Below, piece after piece: positions 7,985 to 16,141 of a stretch of 45,791 bases of DNA. The position numbers were made by a program, and so were the translations under genes. A model generated the notes under the pieces. It was given only the letters and a program-made list of their open reading frames with translations, was not told the DNA's origin and made no database searches. Within the stretch, counting starts at the first letter, position 1. The number at the start of each line of letters is the position of its first letter. Source of the stretch: a bacterium (GTDB lineage: Bacteria; Hydrothermota; DG-26; JAUXAN01); NCBI GenBank assembly GCA_030619885.1, contig JAUXAN010000017.1, forward strand, positions 1 to 45,791, given 5' to 3'.

Positions 7985-10093
7985 TCACCTCGGGGTTGCA
8001 TCTGGAAGGCCACCGTCCACTGGGATGGTTGCACCCGTTGTCGGCGTCTGACGAGTTGCAAAATATAATACTGCCTTCGCAACGTGTGTTGCGGTTATCT
8101 TTGCCTTTAGCAGATTCCGCTTTTGATAATATTCCTCAAGGCCCTTCTCATCCAGGCCTCTTGCGCGCATACGGTCCGGTCCGACTTCGGCCCATAGTCC
8201 GGATTTGCGTTTGCCATGGGCAAACACTGCATCAGGAGACACCATGTTGACACGTACATCCATCTCTGCAAGTTCCAAGCTGGCGATCCGAGCCAGTTGG
8301 TGTGCTGCTACCTTTGTAGCACTGTATGCCCCGAATTTTGCACCTGGTGCAAAAACATTCTTAGTCGATATGAGGATAATGTCCCCTCCTGTTCCCTGGA
8401 CCTTGAAATGTCGTGAAACCTCGGAAAGGATGTGAAGTGTCCCTTCAACGTTTACATGTTCCAGTTTCCGAAAAGCATTCGGATCCATATCTGCAAGTGA
8501 TGAGACGTCCGCAATGCCAGCATTCACCACCACCAGGTCAATGCCACCCCAAGTATGAATAACCAGATCAAATCCTTGGGCAACTGACTTCGGATCAGTT
8601 ACATCAAGGGGAACACCAATGACTCGTTCTCCATACCTTGGTTTCAACTCATTTACAAATGAGTTCAGGTTATCACCCGACAAATCTGTGGCAGCCACAT
8701 GACATCCTTTTTCAAGGAGTTCTTGACAAATCCCAGTCCCGATCGCCCCTGCTGCACCGGTAATCAGTGCAACTTCGCGTTGTAGAGGAAGTTCATCTTC
8801 ACGGTCAAGCTTTGCACGTTGTAGGCTGAAATATTCCATATTGAAGAGATGTTCTTCACTTAATCCTTCATACCTCCCCATTGCAGCAATCTTTGTCTTA
8901 GCAGCCAAAGTCTGGGCAGTGATATCTCTGACTATTCCGGCTTCCACAACATCCTTACCAGCGCATATTGCTCCTAATCCCGGCATGAGAATTGCTCGTG
9001 GCATGGAGTCAAAACGATCGAGTCCAGTTTTCATTTTTTGGGAATGACGCTCGAAATACGCGTCATATTTTTTCGCATATTCAGTTATTGCAGTGGAGAT
9101 TTGTTCCCTTACCTTGTTGTCATCATCATATTGTGGGGCGTCGATCCACAGTGGAAGAGCCTTGGTTCTGATCAAGTGGTCAGCAGTCAGGGCTGGTGTC
9201 AATGCGATTTCCTTTCCACGGTCTGAATCAACAAGGTTGAGCACTTCTTTTGTTATTAGAGATCGAATGATAAAACGCTGGTATGGCCAGTCAGCATTTC
9301 TCGTGGGGATGGCCAATAATCCCCTAAGGATTGGCGCAACCTTTAGATACCTTTTCTTTGCTGTTGCAGGAGATGTAGTAATCCTAACTTTTAACGGGCT
9401 TGTCCCTTTCTTTGCCAGATACTGCTCTGCCCTTGTCACGAGTTCAATGGTCTTCTCATGGGATTCACGAGCCGTCTCGCCCCAGGTAAGCAATCCATGT
9501 TTCATCAAGACCATGCCTTTACTCATGGGGGAGGATTCAAATGCCTCCGCGGCGGCTTTGGCCAGCGCAAATCCGGGCTTGAAGTATTCCAAGACGATTA
9601 CATCGCTCCCCAATGCATCCCGGACGGTTTTTTCTCCGTCAATCTGATTGGTTAGGGCCAATATGGCGTCTGCATGAGTGTGATCAATGTATTTTGGGGG
9701 AATAAAGGCGTGCATCAGTGTTTCGATTGACGGTGTCGCCACTTGAGCGTTGAAACGGTGTGTTAGCAATTCATTAACCATGGTCTCGTCGGAAAGCTCC
9801 GACAGAGTTCGTAACTGCTGCAAGTAATAAAGGTCCAGTCCGGAATGTCCTTCTGGCTCAATATTTGCAAGGTCATGTCCCGATGCCTTGACGAAGATCG
9901 CGGGAATGCGTTCACCAAGGATGTTGGTAAATGTTCCCTTGACCGATGTATTTCCCCCACCGTGAAGCACGAGTTCCTTTTCCGCTCCGATCAGCCTGCT
10001 CGCGTAGGTCCGGAGAGCCAGATCCTCTCCCCATTTTCCCCCGTATTTTGCGATGAATTCAGATGCCTTATCTTGCGACCATCTGTTTTCCAT
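7985..10093 (-). CDS. Bifunctional class II aldolase / short-chain dehydrogenase (RhaEW/YuxG type)
   Basis: A 702-residue fusion. Residues 1-420 form a class II aldolase related to rhamnulose-1-phosphate aldolase, with HGGGNTSVKG and the metal-ligand segment DHTHADAILALTNQ. Residues 430-702 form an SDR with TGAAGAIGTG, DLVVVNAGIAD, ISTKN and the catalytic YSATK. In RhaEW-type proteins the aldolase splits a ketose-1-phosphate into dihydroxyacetone phosphate and lactaldehyde, which the SDR oxidises. The exact sugar is inferred. The ATG at 10093 has AGGA eight bases upstream; the frame extends to 10135 but the extra residues run into the truncated epimerase. It is last in an operon with an LsrF-like aldolase. 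GC content and codon use differ from the AT-rich neighbours. Confidence 0.85.
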   Translation of the reverse strand: MENRWSQDKASEFIAKYGGKWGEDLALRTYASRLIGAEKELVLHGGGNTSVKGTFTNILGERIPAIFVKASGHDLANIEPEGHSGLDLYYLQQLRTLSELSDETMVNELLTHRFNAQVATPSIETLMHAFIPPKYIDHTHADAILALTNQIDGEKTVRDALGSDVIVLEYFKPGFALAKAAAEAFESSPMSKGMVLMKHGLLTWGETARESHEKTIELVTRAEQYLAKKGTSPLKVRITTSPATAKKRYLKVAPILRGLLAIPTRNADWPYQRFIIRSLITKEVLNLVDSDRGKEIALTPALTADHLIRTKALPLWIDAPQYDDDNKVREQISTAITEYAKKYDAYFERHSQKMKTGLDRFDSMPRAILMPGLGAICAGKDVVEAGIVRDITAQTLAAKTKIAAMGRYEGLSEEHLFNMEYFSLQRAKLDREDELPLQREVALITGAAGAIGTGICQELLEKGCHVAATDLSGDNLNSFVNELKPRYGERVIGVPLDVTDPKSVAQGFDLVIHTWGGIDLVVVNAGIADVSSLADMDPNAFRKLEHVNVEGTLHILSEVSRHFKVQGTGGDIILISTKNVFAPGAKFGAYSATKVAAHQLARIASLELAEMDVRVNMVSPDAVFAHGKRKSGLWAEVGPDRMRARGLDEKGLEEYYQKRNLLKAKITATHVAKAVLYFATRQTPTTGATIPVDGGLPDATPR

Positions 10094-10271
10094 AGGATTT
10101 CCTAATTGGAAAGAAACATCCGTCCATAACATCAAAATGGACCATTTTTATATTCGTCCCTTCGAGTAAAGCTATCTCGGAGCCAAGGTTCAAAAGGTCA
10201 GCTGATGTTATTCCGACACTGAGAGTAGGTGAACATTTTTTAAGCAGATCAAAGGCTTTGTTGGCCGGCAT
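10068..10271 (-). pseudogene. rpe: Truncated ribulose-phosphate 3-epimerase (N-terminal quarter)
   Basis: The 67-codon frame begins MPANKAFDLLKKCSPTLSVG and continues ADLLNLGSEIALLEGTNIKMVHFDVMDGCFFP, the first two strands of the ribulose-phosphate epimerase barrel with the HFDVMDG metal and catalytic segment. Family members have about 220 residues; here the match ends at about residue 53 and unrelated residues lead to a stop inside the next gene. A deletion seems to have joined the epimerase 5' end directly to the sequence just before the aldolase ribosome site. It starts 11 bases after the lsrF-like stop codon, so the original operon was probably lsrF-rpe-aldolase. Confidence 0.78.
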
Positions 10272-10282
10272 AGACTGTCTTT

Positions 10283-11167
10283 CTATTTTTTTTCTTTCTT
10301 TAAGTTCTGATATACTTCATACGCATCTTTAGGTGACATATTTTCATGAACGACTTTTCGTACTGCTTGTATCATTGCACTGGGGGCTTCGCATTGAAAT
10401 ATATTTCGCCCCATATCTACCCCACAAGCGCCCTGTTGTATAGCGTTATGAGCCATCTTCAGGGCATCGAGTTCTGGAATTTTCTTTCCGCCAGCGATAA
10501 CGATGGGGACAGGGCAGGATGCCGTTACGGTTTCGAATTCCTCAGGGACATAATAGGTCTTAACGTACGACGCTCCCAGTTCGGCACAGATTCTGGTTGC
10601 TAAACGCATATATTTGGCGTCCCGGACCATCTCCTTGCCTACTGCCGTAACACCGAGGACAGGGATGCCATACCGGTTACCCATGTCCACCAACCGTGTC
10701 AGATTGTGTATCGATTTGGTTTCGTGCTCGCCTCCGACAAACACCTGAACTGCAAGTGCGGCGATGTTCAAACGGACGGCATCTTCGATATCGACGGCAA
10801 TCTCCTCATTTGAGAGTTCTTTGAGTATGCTTGGACCACCGCTTGATCTGAGGACGATCCCTTTTGTGAAGGTTGGGGGGATGGTTGAGCGCAATATGCC
10901 ACGCGTGCACATGAGGGTGTCGGCGTAAGGAAGCAGTGGCACAATGGTCACATCAACCCGCTCCAATCCCGCAGTCGGGCCGAGAAAATACCCGTGGTCG
11001 ATGGCAAGCATCACCGTACGACCGGTCTCTGGATTGAATATATTCGACAACCGGTTTTTCATCCCCCAGTCCAGTGAGTTTGAGCCTTGCAACATGAACA
11101 GCTCGTTCTTCATGGGGATATCCAGGTGATAATTGTGGGTTTCTTGAATACTATCCTTGTCTGCCAT
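10283..11167 (-). CDS. lsrF: LsrF-like class I aldolase/thiolase
   Basis: A 294-residue TIM-barrel aldolase close to E. coli LsrF (291 residues), with the same opening ([20 protein letters not shown]) and shared blocks [56 protein letters not shown] and [12 protein letters not shown]. The likely Schiff-base Lys is in ASYVKTYYV. LsrF transfers an acetyl group from phosphorylated autoinducer-2 breakdown product to CoA. With no other lsr genes present, a role in a sugar-phosphate pathway with the downstream aldolase is equally likely. The ATG at 11167 has AAGGAG upstream; an open frame to 11329 is not homologous and is not used. Confidence 0.85.
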   Translation of the reverse strand: MADKDSIQETHNYHLDIPMKNELFMLQGSNSLDWGMKNRLSNIFNPETGRTVMLAIDHGYFLGPTAGLERVDVTIVPLLPYADTLMCTRGILRSTIPPTFTKGIVLRSSGGPSILKELSNEEIAVDIEDAVRLNIAALAVQVFVGGEHETKSIHNLTRLVDMGNRYGIPVLGVTAVGKEMVRDAKYMRLATRICAELGASYVKTYYVPEEFETVTASCPVPIVIAGGKKIPELDALKMAHNAIQQGACGVDMGRNIFQCEAPSAMIQAVRKVVHENMSPKDAYEVYQNLKKEKK

Positions 11168-11327
11168 TGTTGGTCTCCTTTCTTGGTTTATGGCAACGTA
11201 GCCCAATCTACTCTCATACCGTAAAGCCGCGCCCTCTGGGCGGGGAGTATCACCCATGAGTTCAGTGATTGCTGATAAGTTGTGGTGCGTGCTTTCCAGA
11301 CCATGTTTAGTCCTAGCTTGTGATAAC
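11168..11327. other. GC-rich spacer between the attC-like site and lsrF
   Basis: About 160 bases. Two overlapping minus-strand frames cross it, one entering lsrF in frame, but neither has a recognisable domain or ribosome site. CGCCC...GGGCGGGG near 11228-11243 forms a small hairpin. Nothing else is seen. Confidence 0.4.
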
Positions 11328-11374
11328 ATCTAACGTCACGGCTAAGCGGCGGTCGCTTGAGCCGTTGGTTAGCT
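11328..11374 (-). other. Integron attC-like recombination site
   Basis: Read on the minus strand: AGCTAAC (11374-11368), CAA, the arm CGGCTCAAGCG, a short loop, the arm CGCTTAGCCG, TGAC, and GTTAGAT (11334-11328). The outer boxes fit RYYYAAC (6 of 7) and GTTRRRY (7 of 7). The inner arms pair with one extra C in the left arm, placed as in the aadA1-type attC (TTCAAGCC against GGCTTAA). The site lies about 60 bases after the YbjQ-like gene and points the same way, as in a gene cassette. The left box complements GTTAGCT at the other cassette boundary (12036-12030). Confidence 0.72.
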
Positions 11375-12035
11375 GATGTTGTGGATGGCATAAGACTGCA
11401 ATCTTACACCATATCAATATCCTCCCGCAAGGCGATCTATTCGCTGAGTTTGACAGCTGTGCCGTAAACTAAAAGTTCAGCCGCACTCCCCACAACACTC
11501 GTAGTCATATAGCGAACATTGATTATTGCATCCGCCCCCATCTCTGCAGCTTGGGCGATCATCCTATTAGTAGCTACTGACCGAGCCATTCCCATCATCT
11601 CTGTGTATTCAATCAATTCGCCGCCAAGGATCAACCTGACTATGGCGGATAGATCTTTGCCAAGCCAGATAGCAAATACCGTATGGCCCTGGACGAGACC
11701 GAGAATCTCCGTGATCTCTCGGCCTGGTAGTGTTGCGGAATTCAATAGCAAAACCGTGCGGTCAGACTCAGTAGGCAGTGGCCCCTCTCCTGATGTCTTG
11801 TTTTTCCTTTGTTCGAGAGCCACTGTCAGCAGAACCACAAGGATACCCCCCAGAAGGCAGAAAACGGCTATCCTGAGCCACCAGGGCACGACCGGATCAT
11901 CGGCAACGATCATGTGCCATGGTACCCCGACAAATACTGCAGTGAAAAGCCCGAGCACGAAGACCAGTGAGCCAATATGTCGAAGTATTTTCATGTCTTC
12001 TCCTTAGACCAGTAAAATCGAAAAATCTCAGCTAA
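11334..12035 (-). mobile_element. Putative 702-bp integron gene cassette carrying a YbjQ-like gene
   Basis: In an integrated cassette, the first bases (TTRRRY) complement the left outer box of its own attC. Here the minus-strand sequence GTTAGCT at 12036-12030 is exactly complementary to AGCTAAC at 11374-11368, so the cassette would run from T at 12035 to G at 11334. It holds one gene in the expected direction, 36 bases from the left boundary, with AAGGAG before its ATG. No integrase gene lies in this window. A host-type promoter at 12219-12191 points into the cassette. Confidence 0.62.
11437..11994 (-). CDS. YbjQ-family (DUF74) protein with N-terminal membrane segments
   Basis: A 185-residue protein. 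Residues 7-30 and 40-62 are hydrophobic helices (HIGSLVFVLGLFTAVFVGVP; WWLRIAVFCLLGGILVVLLTVAL). Residues 80-185 form a YbjQ/DUF74 domain, a small pentamer-forming fold of unclear role sometimes called heavy-metal-binding: LNSATLPGREITEILGLVQG, ARSVATNRMIAQAAEMGADAIINVRY and a conserved ending LVYGTAVKL. Typical YbjQ is about 107 residues, so the membrane anchor is an addition. AAGGAG lies five bases before the ATG. The gene is GC-rich compared with the sequence upstream and sits within the cassette boundaries. Confidence 0.78.
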   Translation of the reverse strand: MKILRHIGSLVFVLGLFTAVFVGVPWHMIVADDPVVPWWLRIAVFCLLGGILVVLLTVALEQRKNKTSGEGPLPTESDRTVLLLNSATLPGREITEILGLVQGHTVFAIWLGKDLSAIVRLILGGELIEYTEMMGMARSVATNRMIAQAAEMGADAIINVRYMTTSVVGSAAELLVYGTAVKLSE

Positions 12036-12190
12036 CATAAGTTTATCTGCATTAATAAAATTACAATCACGGCTATTTTTAACCATATAAACCTCCATTT
12101 TTTATTTATTTTTTTGTTCACTTATTCACTTTATTTATAAGCACTTGGATAAAAACCTAATAAACTCATACATTTCTTCTCTTCTATATC

Positions 12191-12219
12191 ACTTTATATG
12201 TTCTGCTCAATTTTGTCAA
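12191..12219 (-). promoter_or_regulatory. Leftward promoter facing the YbjQ cassette
   Basis: On the minus strand a T-run is followed by TTGACA (12219-12214), a 17-base spacer and TAAAGT (12196-12191). It is about 190 bases from the YbjQ-like start and 150 bases from the cassette edge. It has the same T-rich lead as other promoters here, so it looks like a host promoter. Confidence 0.55.
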
Positions 12220-12388
12220 GAAAAAAAATCGAGTCTGTCCCGATTTTAGGACAATTTGAACGAGCAAACGAACGCCTGCCCCCTACATAATTAAAACACG
12301 AAAAAATGCGATAATTCTTTGGTTTACAATAAGTTAATCGGATTTTTTGGACAAATCTCCATCTCCTACTTTCTCCTTCGCTTTTCTC

Positions 12389-12417
12389 TTGACATTCTGT
12401 TATTTCCATATGTATAT
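12389..12417 (+). promoter_or_regulatory. Promoter of nptA-phoU-cca
   Basis: TTGACA at 12389-12394, 17 bases, then GTATAT at 12412-12417; the overlapping TATGAT at 12415 is an alternative with a longer spacer. Transcription from here would begin near 12424 and supports the ATG at 12452 rather than the upstream in-frame starts. Confidence 0.6.
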
Positions 12418-12451
12418 GATTAATAAGGGTCTGGGAAAAGAAGAACACAGG

Positions 12452-13528
12452 ATGAAGAAGTCTTCGTTTTTTAGATTGATCTTCGTATTCGTATTGATAT
12501 ACATTTTCCTCGTGAGTATACAGCTTATGAGTAGTTCTTTGAAACTCTTTGGTAAGGGTTTTGCCGATAACTTGATAGGATCCACATCGAATGCGTTCGT
12601 GGGGCTTTTTATAGGGATCCTGGCTACCAGTATAATACAGAGTTCATCTGCCACCACTTCCATTGTAGTCGGACTGGTTGCTGCCCATACCATCACCGTC
12701 CGCAATGCCATCCCTGTAGTTATGGGTGCGAATATCGGCACGACCGTCACCAATGTCCTGGTCTCTCTTGGGCATGTTACCAGAAAGGATGAGTTCAAAA
12801 GGGCATTTGGTGGTGCGTTTGTTCACGATTGCTTTAATCTTCTTGCAGTTATCATTCTCTTGCCTGTAGAATTGGCTACCCATTTTTTGGAAAGGACCGC
12901 AATATGGTTTTCCAATGGTTTTGCAGACATAGGGGGGATGAAAATATTGAGCCCATTGAAAGTCGCTGTCCAGCCGACAGTGGCACTGATTACCCGACTG
13001 CTTTTCAATTCGCCTATCCTTGTGCTCATATTTGCCCTTGTAATACTGTTCGTATCATTGAGATTTTTTGTTATGAATATGCGTAGGCTCGCCTTTTCTA
13101 AGGCAGAGGTATTCTTAGATAGTTATATCTTCAGAACACCACTGACCAGTCTGACTTTCGGTATGATACTAACCGCTCTGGTCCAATCGAGTTCGGTAAC
13201 TACCTCACTGGTAGTTCCGCTGGTAGGTGCAGGGCTCTTAACAATTGAGAAGATTTTTCCATATACCCTTGGTGCTAATATTGGGACTACGGTAACCGCA
13301 ATTCTGGCTTCTTTAGTTACAAATAATCCGATAGCCATAGCGATAGCGGGTGTGCATCTTTTGTTTAATCTCTGTGGAATATGTATAATATATCCAATGA
13401 AGAGAATTCCCATATCTTTAGCAAAAGGGATCGCTTCTTTCTGTGCCAATAACAGAAAGTTTGCAGTCCTTTACATTTTAATTTTATTTTATATAATACC
13501 ATTTATAATAATAGTTTTAGCGAGGTGA
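12452..13528 (+). CDS. nptA: Na/Pi cotransporter, NptA/YjbB type
   Basis: A 358-residue inner-membrane protein with the inverted repeat of the Na/phosphate symporter family. The two diagnostic motifs are IIQSSSATTSIVVGLV and LVQSSSVTTSLVVPLV. Each is followed by GANIGTTVTN or GANIGTTVTA. Eight or more hydrophobic helices are visible. Family members move phosphate with sodium, either for uptake or efflux. The ATG at 12452 puts the first helix (FFRLIFVFVLIYIFLVSIQL) at the N-terminus. Many relatives carry a C-terminal PhoU domain; here PhoU is the next gene, 6 bases on. Confidence 0.88.
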   Translation: MKKSSFFRLIFVFVLIYIFLVSIQLMSSSLKLFGKGFADNLIGSTSNAFVGLFIGILATSIIQSSSATTSIVVGLVAAHTITVRNAIPVVMGANIGTTVTNVLVSLGHVTRKDEFKRAFGGAFVHDCFNLLAVIILLPVELATHFLERTAIWFSNGFADIGGMKILSPLKVAVQPTVALITRLLFNSPILVLIFALVILFVSLRFFVMNMRRLAFSKAEVFLDSYIFRTPLTSLTFGMILTALVQSSSVTTSLVVPLVGAGLLTIEKIFPYTLGANIGTTVTAILASLVTNNPIAIAIAGVHLLFNLCGICIIYPMKRIPISLAKGIASFCANNRKFAVLYILILFYIIPFIIIVLAR

Positions 13529-13534
13529 TAAATT

Positions 13535-14209
13535 ATGAGTGAAAGATTTTTTTCACTGTGGAAGAAAAAGGACTTGCTCCGCCAGAGTTTAGATGAGGCA
13601 TACAAGATGATGGAGAAGGCTGAGGAGATGTTTAAGTTTGCCACAGAGGTCCTCTTTGAGAAACAGAGTGAGGCAAAGGATATCTACATACAGGACCAGC
13701 TAATAAATCGGTACGAGATAGATATCAGGAGAAAGATACTTGAACATCTTTCGATCAATCCCCGTGAGGATATAACGAGTTCTTTAATCTTAACCTCTGT
13801 GGTCATCGATATTGAGAGAATTGGAGATTTCTCGAAGAATATAATAGAACTGGCGCGAATATATCCTGAACGGCTTACAGGCAGGAAGTATGTTCCTGAA
13901 ATTTTAAAATTGAGGGAAAAAGTAGATGAACTGTTCAATCTGACGAAGAAGTCGTTCAGAGAGGAAGATATTGAAAAGGGAAAGATAGTGATGGGCCAGC
14001 ACGCGAGGATTGCCAAAGAGTGCGATTCTATGCTTGAGAGACTGATCAAGGATGAAAGAAGAAGAGACAAACAGGCAATAGCCTGTGACAGGGCAATAGT
14101 CTGCGCACTAGCTGCAAGATATTTGAAACGGGTGAGTGCCCATCTGAAGAATGTTGCAAGCAGTGTGGTGAACCCATTCCAGCGATTGGGATTTAAACCT
14201 CAGGAGTGA
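13535..14209 (+). CDS. PhoU-domain protein
   Basis: A 224-residue, all-helical, charged protein with PhoU-type repeats: KKDLLRQSLDEAYKMMEKAEEMF at the start, then the metal-site-like helix VVIDIERIGDFSKNI (E/D-x-x-R-x-x-D) and VCALAARYLKRVSAHLKNVASSV near the end. PhoU proteins control phosphate transporters and signalling. Direct linkage to nptA, the usual partner, suggests it regulates that transporter. The stop codon overlaps the cca ATG at 14209 (TGATG). Confidence 0.85.
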   Translation: MSERFFSLWKKKDLLRQSLDEAYKMMEKAEEMFKFATEVLFEKQSEAKDIYIQDQLINRYEIDIRRKILEHLSINPREDITSSLILTSVVIDIERIGDFSKNIIELARIYPERLTGRKYVPEILKLREKVDELFNLTKKSFREEDIEKGKIVMGQHARIAKECDSMLERLIKDERRRDKQAIACDRAIVCALAARYLKRVSAHLKNVASSVVNPFQRLGFKPQE

Positions 14210-15636
14210 TGAGCATCGTTGATTTAAAAGAGATTCTCTCAAAGATAGAGCCTATAAGAAAATTACCCGACAAGGATGTAGATAGACTCTGGTTGGTAGG
14301 AGGGAGTATAAGGGATGCGATTCTTAACAGGGAGATTTTGGATTTTGATTTCGCAGTAGATGGGAATGTAAAGAAGATTGCAAAAAACTTTGCGAGCTCC
14401 GCAAAAACATCCTATATTGTACTCCATTCGGAATTCGATGAGTGCAGGGTAGTATATAAGAAAAAATATGTCTTCGACTTCGCTACTTTTAGAGGTGAGA
14501 ATATTGAACAGGATTTAATCCGCAGAGATTTCACAATAAACTCGCTTGCGCTGAGACTCAAGGATATCAAGGACGGAAATTTTAATCTCATTGATCCTAA
14601 ATCTGGTCTGGATGACCTATCTTCGGGTATGATAAGGGTAGTGGATGGGAATTCTTTCAAAGACGACCCTTTGAGAATACTGAGGGCATTCAGATTCTCT
14701 TCACAACTCGATTTCAAGATTGATAAGTCCACTCTAACTCTCGCCTCTCAAAATGCAGAGTCCCTTTCAAAAGTATCCAAAGAGAGGATAATGTATGAAC
14801 TGTTCTTGATATTGGAGAATAAGCAGTCATGGAGATACATCGAAGAGATGGCTGAGCTCGGTATTTTCTTTACAATATTCAAGGATGCGGAGAGATTGAA
14901 ACAGACATATCCTGAGCTCGATCTCTGGGAACATTCGCTCTCAACTTTAAAAGAATTGGAGGGTCTGCTTTTAAATGATGCTTTTATGAAAAAATTCGGA
15001 TTGGATGTCGGAGAGTATCTCGATGGTAAAAAAATCCAGACTCTAAAACTTGGGGCATTGTTCCATGATATAGCAAAACCCTGGACTCTCTCTGAAGACG
15101 AAGAGGGGACACTTCATTTCTACGGGCATGATCTTCTCGGTGTTAAGATGGTCCGTTCTATATTCAAAGATATGAAGCTCAGCAACAGGGAGATAGATGC
15201 GATAGCATTGCTTGTCCGACACCACATGAGACCACACCTGCTTGCACGAGAGGAAGACCTTTCCACACGGGCTATGAGAAGATTTTTAAGAGACATCGAA
15301 GGGGAAGCCGTCGGTAGTTTGCTTATAGCGTATGCTGATGTAGTTGCGACGAATAACGGTGATGTCGATCCACTCGAAAAATTACTAGAAAAATTCGTTA
15401 AATTTAAAAGGGAAGAGGAAAAGAGAAAAGAGTTCAAAAGATTGATAGACGGCAACGACCTGATAGAAAATCTTCACCTGATACCTGGCACAATATTCAA
15501 AACTATACTGAGTACTGTTGAGGAAGAGCAGTTAGAAGGTAAGATTCATACAAAACAGCAAGCACTGGAACTGGCAAGAAAAATTGTTAAGAAAGAAACA
15601 ACCGCAGAGAACACAGAGATAGAGAAGAATAAATAA
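14209..15636 (+). CDS. cca: CCA-adding enzyme / poly(A) polymerase family nucleotidyltransferase with HD domain
   Basis: A 475-residue class II nucleotidyltransferase. The head domain has LVGGSIRDAIL and the catalytic LDFDFAVDG (Asp-x-Asp near residues 45-47), then FDFATFRGENIEQDLIRRDFTINSLAL. The neck has VVDGNSFKDDPLRILRAFRFS. A later HD domain has LFHDIAKPW and LLVRHHM. It adds or repairs the 3' CCA of tRNA, or only part of it in species with split enzymes. The ATG at 14209 overlaps the phoU stop; a GTG at 14206 is possible. The last residues (TTAENTEIEKNK) are encoded by a piece of the dispersed ACCGCAGAG-type repeat. Confidence 0.88.
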   Translation: MSIVDLKEILSKIEPIRKLPDKDVDRLWLVGGSIRDAILNREILDFDFAVDGNVKKIAKNFASSAKTSYIVLHSEFDECRVVYKKKYVFDFATFRGENIEQDLIRRDFTINSLALRLKDIKDGNFNLIDPKSGLDDLSSGMIRVVDGNSFKDDPLRILRAFRFSSQLDFKIDKSTLTLASQNAESLSKVSKERIMYELFLILENKQSWRYIEEMAELGIFFTIFKDAERLKQTYPELDLWEHSLSTLKELEGLLLNDAFMKKFGLDVGEYLDGKKIQTLKLGALFHDIAKPWTLSEDEEGTLHFYGHDLLGVKMVRSIFKDMKLSNREIDAIALLVRHHMRPHLLAREEDLSTRAMRRFLRDIEGEAVGSLLIAYADVVATNNGDVDPLEKLLEKFVKFKREEEKRKEFKRLIDGNDLIENLHLIPGTIFKTILSTVEEEQLEGKIHTKQQALELARKIVKKETTAENTEIEKNK

Positions 15637-15655
15637 TGCAATCAAGAAAAAAAAT

Positions 15656-15793
15656 GAAACCACAGATGAATACAGATAAACACAGATTTTCACAACATAC
15701 TAAAGAGAAAATAAAAAAATTGAAATTGTAAAACTGGATGGATAAATTTCTTAATTTCCAATTTCTATTTTCTGAGGTTAATCTTGTGGTTTA
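15656..15793 (+). repeat. Dispersed GAAACCACAGAT repeat, copy 1
   Basis: It begins GAAACCACAGATGAATACAG and contains CACAGATTTTCACAA. It ends GTTAATCTTGTGGTTT. The two ends are near-inverted repeats of each other (AAACCACAG against TTGTGGTTT). The right end continues into TATACTTT, shared with copy 2, just before rpsT. The copy lies 20 bases after the cca stop. Confidence 0.65.
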
Positions 15794-15827
15794 TACTTTT
15801 ACTGTGATATTAAGAAAGGAGGTTTAG

Positions 15828-16130
15828 ATGTTACACAGATCGGTATTAAAGAGAGAAAGGCAGAGCAGAAAGAGAAGGTTGAGAAATAGAAAGGTCAAGG
15901 CAGATGTTAAAGACATAACGAAACAAGTTAGAGCAACCAAAAGTAGTAAAAAGGCTGAGAAGCTTTTAAAAGAGGCATACAAATTTCTCGACAAGGCATC
16001 AGCAAAGGGTGTGATTCACAAAAATAAGGCAGCAAGAATAAAGTCTGCATTGACAAAAAAGGGTGTGATTCACAAAGATAAGGCAGCAAGAACAAAGTCT
16101 ACATTGACAAAGAAAGTACGTAAGAAATAG
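15828..16130 (+). CDS. rpsT: Small ribosomal subunit protein bS20 with an internal tandem duplication
   Basis: A 100-residue basic protein with the S20 pattern RQSRKRRLRNRKVKADVKDITKQVRA and LLKEAYKFLDKASAKGVIHKNKAARIKSALTK. S20 binds 16S rRNA in the 30S body. The normal C-terminal unit KGVIHKNKAARIKSALTK is repeated directly as KGVIHKDKAARTKSTLTK, making the protein about 18 residues longer than usual. The opening MLHRSVLKRERQ is atypical but in a variable segment. GAAAGGAGGT precedes the ATG. The thiamine gene follows after 11 bases. Confidence 0.93.
   Translation: MLHRSVLKRERQSRKRRLRNRKVKADVKDITKQVRATKSSKKAEKLLKEAYKFLDKASAKGVIHKNKAARIKSALTKKGVIHKDKAARTKSTLTKKVRKK
16005..16112 (+). repeat. 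54-bp in-frame tandem duplication within rpsT
   Basis: Unit 1 is 16005-16058 and unit 2 is 16059-16112. Both encode 18 residues, differing at three: Asn to Asp, Ile to Thr and Ala to Thr. At the DNA level only four or five positions differ, which points to a fairly recent duplication. Confidence 0.9.
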
Positions 16131-16141
16131 AGCGTCTAAGA

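Larger units (their letters stand above)
11995..12451. other. Divergent intergenic region before nptA
   Basis: About 450 bases. From the left it holds the cassette boundary at 12036-12030, an AT-rich stretch without features, the leftward promoter at 12219-12191 and the rightward nptA promoter near 12389. No gene is seen. Confidence 0.5.

Noticed and set aside
8841-9647. Long plus-strand frames opposite the aldolase/SDR gene
   Set aside because: They are antisense to a gene with clear motifs, contain no recognisable domains and lack ribosome sites; they result from the higher GC content.
11168-11329. N-terminal extension of the LsrF-like protein from 11329
   Set aside because: The extra 54 residues have no family match, the internal ATG at 11167 has AAGGAG and matches the E. 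coli LsrF start, and the upstream ATG lies inside the attC-like boundary region.
11188-11391. Possible small gene or intron fragment upstream of lsrF
   Set aside because: It overlaps the attC-like site, lacks a ribosome site, and no domain is recognisable. No intron or transposase landmark was found.
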